From Proteiniphilum sp. UBA1403 (GTDB taxonomy: Bacteria; Bacteroidota; Bacteroidia; Bacteroidales; Dysgonomonadaceae): 64,000 nt of DNA. Position numbers and translations under genes: made by a program. The stretch is from the NCBI GenBank assembly GCA_002305715.1, contig DBQD01000074.1:1-64000 (forward strand). The letters are read 5' to 3'. Positions 53,185 to 61,116 of the stretch are shown one piece after another. Each line of letters opens with the position of its first letter. Positions within the stretch are counted from its first letter, which is position 1. The notes below the pieces were generated by a model. It made no database searches and had not been told where the DNA came from. It saw only the letters and a program-made list of their open reading frames with translations.

Positions 53185-55692
53185 TTATTCAGCTTTCAAT
53201 GTAATTTCAGCCGGTTCAAGCCATGGTGACGTAAAGGAAACGTTTATATCGCCCGCCTCACCCGTTGCCTGAACGTATGCTAGAATGCGACCGTGATACA
53301 CACGGTGTACATTGTCGGTATAATCACTCATGTCGGTGTTATTGCTTGCCTCCAACCCGAGTAGCTTTGCGGGACCGGAGATACGACAGGTTACTTCATT
53401 GTCGGACAGCATTACTGGTACACCTTTCTCATCAACCACCTGAACCACAATGTGCGATACACCCTTTTCTTTGTCTATTTGCTTCTCTGACTGTATAATC
53501 TGAAGTGCATGGGGGCGGGTTGAGCTCTCAATCGTGTAGGTCGATACCGGTGTGTTGTTTTTATCCATGCCAATCACTTCTAGTTTTCCGGCACTAAAGG
53601 GGATATCCCAGAAAATGATGCCTGTATTGTCGTCATATTCTTTGGTGGTACCCACCTCTTTGCCGTTGAGTAACAGCTTTGCCTTGTTGGCATTGGTATA
53701 GCAAACCACGCGGATGGACTGACCCTCCTGGTAGTTCCAGATTGGCCATGCATCCATTGAGGGCACCCTTTCCACGTAGTTGGATACCGATCCTTCTTCC
53801 TGTTGAGAGAGGACGTCCCTCGATTGGCTGCGACTGCCCCTGCCAGGTGTGGGGTAGGTTCCTAGATAGGCCATCGGCTTGTCGGACCAAAGAGCCTGAC
53901 GGAAGTAGCCTCTTGGTTTGATAAATCCACCAAAATCGAGTAGACCTGAGTAGAAACCTCTTGTGGGCCATCGTCCCGATTCCCCTAGATAATCGATTCC
54001 GGTCCACAGGAACTGACCAAAGATGAACTCTTTGTCGCGAGTAGCCTTCCATGCGGCCATGTCATGGCGGTTTTCGCTACCGTATATTACCCTGTTGGGG
54101 TATTTTTTGTGATCTTCATCGTACTTGTTTTCGGTGTAGTTGTATCCTGCAATATCCAGTGATCCAGGGTATTCTGTTTCGTTCGACATGGCCACTCCTG
54201 CCAGACCGGCAGTCACAGGACGCGAATGGTCGTACATTTTTACAGCTTTTACCAATCGCTTGGCTATATTACCCAACTCCATGGCGTTGGGTGCGTCGGG
54301 ATTGTATCCACCATAGGAAGCTTGGGTGAACCCTGCTTTTTCACCACCTAGAATAGGATGCGAGTAGGGGTCGTTGGGGTAATCAACCTCGTTGCCGATG
54401 CTCCAGGCAAAGACAGAAACATGGTTCCGATCGCGACGTACCAGATCGGCAAGGTCAATTTCGCTCCACTCTTTGAAAATATCGAAGGAGCCCTGAAATC
54501 CGGGAGTTCCCACATTCCATCCTTCCAGCCACTTGCGCTTGGGGAATACCCACTCATCATACATCTCGTTGAGGACAAGTATACCCAGCTCATCGCACAA
54601 TTCATATAAATCGGGTGCTTGAGGGTTGTGGCTGGTGCGAATAGCATTTACACCGACCTCCTTGAGCGTTTCAAGTCGCCTTTTCCAGACCTCGCGCGGT
54701 ACTGCTGAGCCTAAAACACCGGCGTCGTGGTGAATGCAGACACCTTTCATCTTCATCCATTCTCCATTCAAGGCAAATCCTTTGTCGGGATCAAACATGA
54801 AGGAGCGGAAGCCGGTGCGAGTGGAAGTCTGATCGATTACAGTTCCATTTTTCAGTACACTGGTTTTCAATGTGTAGAGGGTAGGGTTGGAGAGTGTCCA
54901 GAGCGACGGGTTGCGTACGAGCAACGAGGTGACCAGTTTGTTCTCATTACCCGGATTTGCAGTGAGCTTCTTGCTGTTTTTTGCCACCAACTTGCCCGTT
55001 GCATCGAAGAGTTCATTCAACACCGTAACGGAGGCATTTTTACTTTCATTGTTATTGATATCAACCTCTACATGCAATTTGTAGCCGGTCTTTGCCATTT
55101 CTGGATAGGTATATACACCCCATTGGGCAATATGAACAGGATTGGCATATACCATCCATACATTGCGATAGATGCCCGAGCCGGTGTACCAGCGAGAGTC
55201 GGCCGACTGGCTATGGTCCACTCGTACAGCAATTACATTGTTCTCACCCGGTTTGATGTAGGGTGTGGCGTCGAACATGAAGGAGATGTAACCGTTGGGG
55301 CGTTTGCCCAGTGAGTGTCCGTTGAGGAAGACCTCGCTGCGAATATAGACACCTTCGAAATAGAGATATACCTTTTGTCCCTGCTTTTCTGCGGGAATAT
55401 CGATACTCTTGCGATACCAGCCTATACCTCCCGGGAGATATCCTGTGCAGCTGGCCAATGTGGGACTTAGCTGTCCCTTCACACTCCAATCGTGAGGTAG
55501 CGATATGGATTGCCATCTTGAATCGTCTAGTGCGACCGATTGGCCATCCTTTACATCATTTAGGATAAATTTCCAGTTGTCGTTGATCTTCTCGGGATTC
55601 CCAAAAGATACTTGTGCACGAAGTACCGGAACACAGAAAATCACAAGTAAGATAAGGGTTGACAGAGTTGTTTTTCGCATATGATTTTTCAT
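53185..55692 (-). CDS. GH2 beta-galactosidase-like enzyme
   Basis: An 835-residue secreted enzyme (signal peptide about 1-26). Order: sugar-binding jelly-roll (about 30-190), immunoglobulin-like domain (190-295), (beta/alpha)8 barrel (295-600) and C-terminal domains, including a DUF4982-like one. The acid/base is E435 in SIGNEVDY and the nucleophile probably E540 in YGSENRH. The block RTSHNPQAPDLYELCDELG is a GH2 signature. Beta-galactosidase acting on galactan side chains or exposed backbone is the most likely role given the neighbours; beta-glucuronidase cannot be excluded. It may have its own promoter at 55725-55756. Confidence 0.9.
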   Translation of the reverse strand: MKNHMRKTTLSTLILLVIFCVPVLRAQVSFGNPEKINDNWKFILNDVKDGQSVALDDSRWQSISLPHDWSVKGQLSPTLASCTGYLPGGIGWYRKSIDIPAEKQGQKVYLYFEGVYIRSEVFLNGHSLGKRPNGYISFMFDATPYIKPGENNVIAVRVDHSQSADSRWYTGSGIYRNVWMVYANPVHIAQWGVYTYPEMAKTGYKLHVEVDINNNESKNASVTVLNELFDATGKLVAKNSKKLTANPGNENKLVTSLLVRNPSLWTLSNPTLYTLKTSVLKNGTVIDQTSTRTGFRSFMFDPDKGFALNGEWMKMKGVCIHHDAGVLGSAVPREVWKRRLETLKEVGVNAIRTSHNPQAPDLYELCDELGILVLNEMYDEWVFPKRKWLEGWNVGTPGFQGSFDIFKEWSEIDLADLVRRDRNHVSVFAWSIGNEVDYPNDPYSHPILGGEKAGFTQASYGGYNPDAPNAMELGNIAKRLVKAVKMYDHSRPVTAGLAGVAMSNETEYPGSLDIAGYNYTENKYDEDHKKYPNRVIYGSENRHDMAAWKATRDKEFIFGQFLWTGIDYLGESGRWPTRGFYSGLLDFGGFIKPRGYFRQALWSDKPMAYLGTYPTPGRGSRSQSRDVLSQQEEGSVSNYVERVPSMDAWPIWNYQEGQSIRVVCYTNANKAKLLLNGKEVGTTKEYDDNTGIIFWDIPFSAGKLEVIGMDKNNTPVSTYTIESSTRPHALQIIQSEKQIDKEKGVSHIVVQVVDEKGVPVMLSDNEVTCRISGPAKLLGLEASNNTDMSDYTDNVHRVYHGRILAYVQATGEAGDINVSFTSPWLEPAEITLKAE

Positions 55693-55724
55693 TTCAATTG
55701 GATAATAGGTGAATTGTCGATTGG

Positions 55725-55756
55725 TAAAGATACGTAATTTACGGTAGTATGTACAA
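55725..55756 (-). promoter_or_regulatory. Internal promoter candidate with palindrome, before the GH2 gene
   Basis: On the minus strand TTG (55754-55756), 21 bases, then TATCTTTA (55725-55732). A perfect palindrome CGTAATTTACG (55733-55743) lies directly upstream of the -7-like box. It sits in the 88-base gap between the GH43-GH16 gene and the GH2 gene. Confidence 0.4.
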
Positions 55757-55780
55757 AAAGCGTGTGGTTGTGCTCAAAAA

Positions 55781-57745
55781 TTACTGCTTTTGATAGACAC
55801 GTACGTAGTCAATTTCGTAGTGTAGTGGAAAAGAATCCACATCGGGTGTTCCACCATGTTGACCGCCAATTGCTAGATTCAGCAAGAGATAATGGGGCTG
55901 ATGGAAGGGGTTTTTGAAATGACCAAGTGAGCCGTTGATGGTTTCATGCAGCATTGTTTCATTCAGCAGCTCGTCGTCGAGATAAAGTCGGATGGCCTCT
56001 TCATCCCAATCCATGCGCCAGACATGATATTTGTCGGCCCAAAGTGGATCTTTGTCTGTGAAATGTGTGAATGGAATTGCCCTGGTGTCCCATTTGGCGT
56101 TCCATCTTTGTTCTGTTCCCCATGCCACGTTGGCCAAGATGTGTGGGACACCTTCAATGCGATAGTATTCCATGATGTCTATCTCACCGTTGGAGGGCCA
56201 TTCCATGTCACGTCCCAGTGTCCAGATTGCCGGCCAAGAACCTCCTGACACAGGTATCTTTGCCCGTATCTCGAAGCGTCCATATTGAAACTCTTTCTTG
56301 CCTTTCGTTTTGATGGAAGAGGAACTGAATTCAATCAGTTTCCGATTCTTGCGCCAGTCGCTGCTCCCCGCCTCGTAAAGAGGATTGTCTTTCTTCTCTT
56401 GTCGTGCCGTGATGATGAGTCGACCGTTACAGCAAACTGCATTATCCGACTGGTACCACTGCACTTCCTGGTTCCGTTCGAACCCCTCTTCGAAAGACCA
56501 GGCACTCGGATCGGGAGCACCCTCTCCATTAAACTCATCGTGCCAAACAAGTGTATATCCTTCCCGATGATGGGGTACATTGCAATCGGGGTTTATCTCA
56601 TCAAAGATATCCAAGTTCCATTCGTCGAACCACTTCAAGGTGGGTAGTCCATTTTCAAAAAGAATGGGGAGCCAGATGTATCTACCATCGATTGGATGGT
56701 TGGGTCTCCATCGATCTGCCATAAAGATAAAGGCATCTTTCTTTCCCTGAACCGGTAGGATAAAGGTGCTTTGTGAATGGAATGTCAGTTCGGCATCTTT
56801 CCCCTTGGCCGGGTTTGAATGCAAGCTCCAAGGTCCCATGATGTTATAAGCGGTCAGTAGGCGCGCCGCATTAGGCTCCCAACCAGTACATCCGGAGGTA
56901 ATCATGAAATAGCGACCATCTTTTTTAAAGATTGCAGGGGCTTCGTTGTGGCCACCCGGCTCCACACGGATATACGTTCCGGTGTAATCCAAATAATCGT
57001 CGGTCAATTCCGCTATATGTAGCGTTAGGTTTTCTTCGGAAGCGTAAATATGATAGGCTTTGCCATCCTCATCAACAAAGAGGGTCATGTCGCGTGACAT
57101 CTGCCCCCCTTGGAAATCACGGCGGACAAACATGCCATCTTTCGTGGCAGCTATCCATTGTGGAGTCCACCAGTCTTTGAAGTCGTCCACCTGTATAGAA
57201 GAGCTCTGTTGCGCTTCAGTCATGTTACTTGGCCACTTACCCGGATTGACACGTCCGTTTTTAACAAGCTTATATGGACCAGTTACCTGATCGCTCACAG
57301 CCACGCCAACATGGGCGGCGTTATATCCCTGTCCTCTGATTTCCAGGTGAAAGTACATCACGTACTTCTCTGTCTTGGCATTGTAGATCACCTTAGGGCG
57401 TTCAATGATGCTTCCCCGAACGATAGGGCTTTCAGGGTCATCACTGACGGATAGGGCAACCCCTTCGTTCTTCCAGTTGTAGAGATCGGTTGAGGAGTAG
57501 CAAGTTACTCCAACCAATGCGGAGTTGGTTCGTTCGCCTTTATGTTCACCAAACCAGTAATAGATCCCTTCATGATAAAGGATACCTCCACCGTGTGCAT
57601 TGATGTGGACACCATGGTTGTCTTTCCAGATCTCTCCGGGGAAAAAGGTGTTGTAGCTGGTTGGATTGTCTGCCGATTGTGTTTGTGCGTAACTCGATAG
57701 CAAAGCAAATGTCAGTGCTAGTGTGAGCCATTTCTTGTAATACAT
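55781..57745 (-). CDS. Fusion of a GH43 (subfamily 24-like) domain with a GH16 domain
   Basis: About 654 residues with a signal peptide (ending SSYAQ). The first domain (about 30-385) resembles GH43 exo-beta-1,3-galactanases: HGGGILYHEGIYYWFGEHK, then E268 in NEAPAIFKKDGRYF followed by SGCTGW, as in subfamily 24. The second (about 395-654) is GH16 with the catalytic ExDxxE in GEIDIMEYY (E521, D523, E526) and the end IDYVRVYQK. GH16 endo-beta-1,3-galactanases and GH43_24 exo-enzymes both attack the arabinogalactan backbone, so the fusion could combine endo and exo action. The specificity is inferred; laminarinase activity for GH16 is the alternative. The ATG at 57745 is used; the upstream start is a TTG. 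Confidence 0.88.
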   Translation of the reverse strand: MYYKKWLTLALTFALLSSYAQTQSADNPTSYNTFFPGEIWKDNHGVHINAHGGGILYHEGIYYWFGEHKGERTNSALVGVTCYSSTDLYNWKNEGVALSVSDDPESPIVRGSIIERPKVIYNAKTEKYVMYFHLEIRGQGYNAAHVGVAVSDQVTGPYKLVKNGRVNPGKWPSNMTEAQQSSSIQVDDFKDWWTPQWIAATKDGMFVRRDFQGGQMSRDMTLFVDEDGKAYHIYASEENLTLHIAELTDDYLDYTGTYIRVEPGGHNEAPAIFKKDGRYFMITSGCTGWEPNAARLLTAYNIMGPWSLHSNPAKGKDAELTFHSQSTFILPVQGKKDAFIFMADRWRPNHPIDGRYIWLPILFENGLPTLKWFDEWNLDIFDEINPDCNVPHHREGYTLVWHDEFNGEGAPDPSAWSFEEGFERNQEVQWYQSDNAVCCNGRLIITARQEKKDNPLYEAGSSDWRKNRKLIEFSSSSIKTKGKKEFQYGRFEIRAKIPVSGGSWPAIWTLGRDMEWPSNGEIDIMEYYRIEGVPHILANVAWGTEQRWNAKWDTRAIPFTHFTDKDPLWADKYHVWRMDWDEEAIRLYLDDELLNETMLHETINGSLGHFKNPFHQPHYLLLNLAIGGQHGGTPDVDSFPLHYEIDYVRVYQKQ

Positions 57746-57809
57746 AGTATTGTTCAAATATATATGAAATATGATGATTGATGAGATTTACTGAAAGAGG
57801 ATTTGGTTT

Positions 57810-58976
57810 TCAGTGAGAACCAACATACCGACTGTATTCAGTTGCTGCCAATAGAAATGCACCAACTCCAAAGTCGGAAGTCGTTTCTGGTCCCACATTT
57901 CTGTGTTGATTGGCACGTTCACCAATAGGTTGTACGTATCCGACTTTCCCATCTTTCTGCAAGGCTATTTTTGTGAGGTAATTCCATCCTTTTTCAATGA
58001 CGGAGCTGTATGTTTCTTTGGGGAAGTAGCCGTTGTTGATACCCCAGAGGAATCCGTAAAGGAAAAATGCTGTTCCACTGGTTTCATATCCGGGGGCATG
58101 TGCAGGATCGAGGATGCTTCGTGACCAATACCCCTCTTCCTGTTGCGATGCTTTGAGTGATTCTGCCATGGCTTGGTATAGAAAGATGTATTCGTTTCGG
58201 TGTGGATCATCTTCGGGCAAGTCGTACAGTGTTTTGGCTAAGCCAGCAAAAACCCATCCGTTACCACGTGCCCAGAAGTCCTTTTTCCCGTTCTCCGTTT
58301 TGTGATTGGGATAGATATATTTGGCATCTCTGTAGAAGAGACCGCTCTCCTCATCGTACATCAACTCTTTCGCAAAGAGAAAATAGTCATAGAGTTTCTC
58401 CAAGTATCGTTTATTGCTGGTGATACGATGCAGTTTGGTCATTACCGGCATCACCATATAGAGCCCATCGGCCCACCACCAATAGTCGTTCTGAGAGGTA
58501 CTCATCTGGTACTCCATCACCTCAATAGCGCGTTCAATTTTATGAGGTTCGGGGTTGATGTTGAAGAGATCGGCATAGACTTGAAAGCAGATTTGCCAGT
58601 CGCCAAATAGCACATATTCATCACTCTCGCCATAGCTGTATTTCCAGTTATTTCGATCGTTTGATTTTGCTCCTTTCCACTCATTCTGTTCAGCCCAAGC
58701 TTGCGAGTAGGCGAGGTATTCTTTATTTCCTGTTACCGCATAAGCTGCCATGTTCCCTGTATGATAGGCCGCTCTATGCCAGAAGGCATTGCCATGCTCC
58801 GGGTTGTTGGTTTGCCAATAGTTATTTACGTTGGTTAATATGTTAATGACTTCTTTTTGTGATATATTTTCAGCAAAACGATCCTCATTGCGGATTGTTT
58901 TCGTGGATTTCTCCTTACTAGTGCAGTGAGTCAAAAAAACAAGAAGAACACATACACATAAGATCTTTTTATGCAT
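57810..58976 (-). CDS. GH105-type unsaturated uronyl hydrolase, lipoprotein
   Basis: A 388-residue (alpha/alpha)6-barrel protein. Its lipobox FLTHC (Cys18) predicts attachment to the membrane. The conserved blocks FWHRAAYHTGNMAAY, YWWWADGLYMVMPVM (D170, the likely catalytic Asp) and FWARGNGWVFAGLAKTL are typical of GH105/GH88. Known members remove unsaturated uronic acids left by lyases from rhamnogalacturonan or arabinogalactan side chains. No lyase is in the window, so one may lie beyond it. It follows susD after a stable hairpin. Confidence 0.9.
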   Translation of the reverse strand: MHKKILCVCVLLVFLTHCTSKEKSTKTIRNEDRFAENISQKEVINILTNVNNYWQTNNPEHGNAFWHRAAYHTGNMAAYAVTGNKEYLAYSQAWAEQNEWKGAKSNDRNNWKYSYGESDEYVLFGDWQICFQVYADLFNINPEPHKIERAIEVMEYQMSTSQNDYWWWADGLYMVMPVMTKLHRITSNKRYLEKLYDYFLFAKELMYDEESGLFYRDAKYIYPNHKTENGKKDFWARGNGWVFAGLAKTLYDLPEDDPHRNEYIFLYQAMAESLKASQQEEGYWSRSILDPAHAPGYETSGTAFFLYGFLWGINNGYFPKETYSSVIEKGWNYLTKIALQKDGKVGYVQPIGERANQHRNVGPETTSDFGVGAFLLAATEYSRYVGSH

Positions 58977-59004
58977 AAAAATTGTGGTTAAAAAGAAATC
59001 GGGA

Positions 59005-59038
59005 AAGATTGCTATCCCGTTATGATGATAGCAATCTT
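59005..59038. other. Stable intergenic hairpin between susD and the GH105 gene
   Basis: AAGATTGCTATC (59005-59016) and GATAGCAATCTT (59027-59038) form a perfect 12-base stem with a 10-base loop. On the minus strand no T-run follows directly (only a short T-rich stretch further on), so it is a weak terminator or an mRNA processing/stability element that would keep susCD mRNA more abundant than the enzymes. Confidence 0.65.
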
Positions 59039-59053
59039 CCCAATTTCATCTGT

Positions 59054-61105
59054 TTATTCAGTTCTAGTTTCGTCTTCAACAGCTTCTTGCCATGTTTCCC
59101 AAACTGGGGTGTTTGGATCATAGCCGTCATAGCCGTAATTCTGTTTAAGCTGACCTTCTCTGTTTGAGTCAATCACAGCTTGTCTGATTGGCCAGTAGAA
59201 GTTGTGCTTGTCCAGATTGTATTCTTGTGTGCGGTTGTTGGACTGAATTGTATGATTGTAAAATTCGTTATAGTGTACAATACGTTGCCACCAGTAGCTA
59301 CCTCCAGAGGCATCTCTGCCTGATTGCTTATCGTAGGTGTCAATATTGTATGTATTGCCCCACTCATCGGGTTTACCACTCAACGCGAGACAGCGAGAAA
59401 CTCTCGATAACTCAACGTTGCGCCATTCTTCCATGTGTAATTCGCGGGCACGTTCGTTCATGATGTCGCCAATATTTACGGTGGTGTAGAACTGTGTACA
59501 TCTAGCTCTTTCACGTACTTTATTCACATCGGCAGCGGCTCCGGCATTGTCTCCCAGATAGAATTTGGCTTCAGCACGAAGCAGAAAGGCTTCAGCAAGA
59601 CGATACAGATAGATATCGCCATGGCCGCCTGTTGCGCCACCCGTTGCGCCGTTGAACTGGTTCGCGTTAGGATTGGCTTCATTCCCTACGTCGAGATTCC
59701 AGTATTTATAGTGTGGCCAATCGTACCAGCAGCGAACAGTATCACTACACAAAATTCTACCGGTTTCCGGGTGATACAGCATAAAGTTTTGACCGTAGTA
59801 AGCAGAACTAGGATCGTTGTATTTCAAGTCGGTCATTCTAACCCAGTTACCTACGTCGCTTCTGTGACGGAGGTCGCCATCATCGTTTACACCATTTACA
59901 TACCACAACGAATGTTGAGCAAAGTATGTGGGGCGGAAAACACCAATTCCTCTACCAATACCTCTTACCAAATCAAGCTCAGTATTGTAATTGGCATTCG
60001 TACGAGGATAGTTCTGCCCAGCCTGTTTGCCATCGGGTGTTTGAATGGACCCTGAGTTCCAATAAGGTCCATAAATACGCATTTGCAACCATTGACGGAA
60101 TGATTCGCTCGCTAATCCTCGGTTGGGCATGGCCATAATGACTTCGGTGTTCTGTGGATTGAGTTTGTTTTCCGAGCGGTGCAGGTCCCATATCACGTTG
60201 CGGGTAATAGGCCATGTTTCTGGTTCTCCACCAGGTATCCACGTCCCAAATGAACCTAATCCACTGCCACCCATTACGAGAGAATAACCTGACTGATCAA
60301 TCAATATATCGGCTTGATCTTTGGCTTTTTGGAATTGACCTGTTGCTAAGTAGCATTTGATCAGTAGCATACGGCATGCGGCTTTGTTAACCATACCTTT
60401 GTAAGACATCTCAGACTGATCGGGAACATATTCCACAGCTTTTTCCAAATCCAGTGTAATCATCTCCAAGATTGCTTCCTTCTTGGTAGAGCGATAGTTG
60501 AATTTAGGTACACTGGGAATCTTTGTAATCAAGGGAACATCGCCAAATTGAAATACCAGCGTGTAGTAACGAAATGCGCGGTGAAAGAGAGCACGACCTA
60601 AATAAGCATTTTTAGTGGCTTCATCCAATCCTTGCACATTGTCGATATAATTGATGATCGTATTTGCATACTTCATACCGTTATAAGTCTCAGTCCAGAA
60701 GTATTGAATAAGATTACCATTTGAATTGCCGCTACCTTCTCCCGATCCTGCATTTTGAGGTGTAAGCTGGGTTGCAACCGAAAAGTTAAGTCCAGTGGCT
60801 GTTTCATCGGTCTTACCATAAGCCATTAGATCGGAGAACATGTACTCTGTTCCCATCGGGTTCGAATTGTGACCTGAGTTGTTTTCTTGATGTGTCCAAT
60901 AGTGGCGAAGATGTCTGTCTGTCATAGCCATAACCGCTTGCATACCCGATTCGGAAGATAGGGTAACACCCGGTTCATAAAATGAGAGCGGAGTAGGCTT
61001 TAAGAAATCTTCAGAACAACTGGAAAATAAAGTTGTCCCACACAGTGCAATTACTAGCGCAAGTGCCAGTACTGATTTTTTCTGTTTTCTATATAAAAGA
61101 TTCAT
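59054..61105 (-). CDS. SusD/RagB family surface glycan-binding lipoprotein
   Basis: A 683-residue lipoprotein with lipobox FSSC (Cys30). SusD features: YANTIINYIDNVQGLDEATKNAYLGRALFHRAFRYY (TPR helices), LYRLAEAFLLRAEAKFYLGDNAGAAADVNKVRERA and NERARELHMEEWRNVELSR in the C-terminal half. It is longer than the other SusD in the window and belongs to the large class common in plant-glycan PULs. It is encoded 11 bases after the SusC gene and should bind the target glycan at the cell surface. Confidence 0.95.
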   Translation of the reverse strand: MNLLYRKQKKSVLALALVIALCGTTLFSSCSEDFLKPTPLSFYEPGVTLSSESGMQAVMAMTDRHLRHYWTHQENNSGHNSNPMGTEYMFSDLMAYGKTDETATGLNFSVATQLTPQNAGSGEGSGNSNGNLIQYFWTETYNGMKYANTIINYIDNVQGLDEATKNAYLGRALFHRAFRYYTLVFQFGDVPLITKIPSVPKFNYRSTKKEAILEMITLDLEKAVEYVPDQSEMSYKGMVNKAACRMLLIKCYLATGQFQKAKDQADILIDQSGYSLVMGGSGLGSFGTWIPGGEPETWPITRNVIWDLHRSENKLNPQNTEVIMAMPNRGLASESFRQWLQMRIYGPYWNSGSIQTPDGKQAGQNYPRTNANYNTELDLVRGIGRGIGVFRPTYFAQHSLWYVNGVNDDGDLRHRSDVGNWVRMTDLKYNDPSSAYYGQNFMLYHPETGRILCSDTVRCWYDWPHYKYWNLDVGNEANPNANQFNGATGGATGGHGDIYLYRLAEAFLLRAEAKFYLGDNAGAAADVNKVRERARCTQFYTTVNIGDIMNERARELHMEEWRNVELSRVSRCLALSGKPDEWGNTYNIDTYDKQSGRDASGGSYWWQRIVHYNEFYNHTIQSNNRTQEYNLDKHNFYWPIRQAVIDSNREGQLKQNYGYDGYDPNTPVWETWQEAVEDETRTE

Positions 61106-61116
61106 GTGTCTAAATT

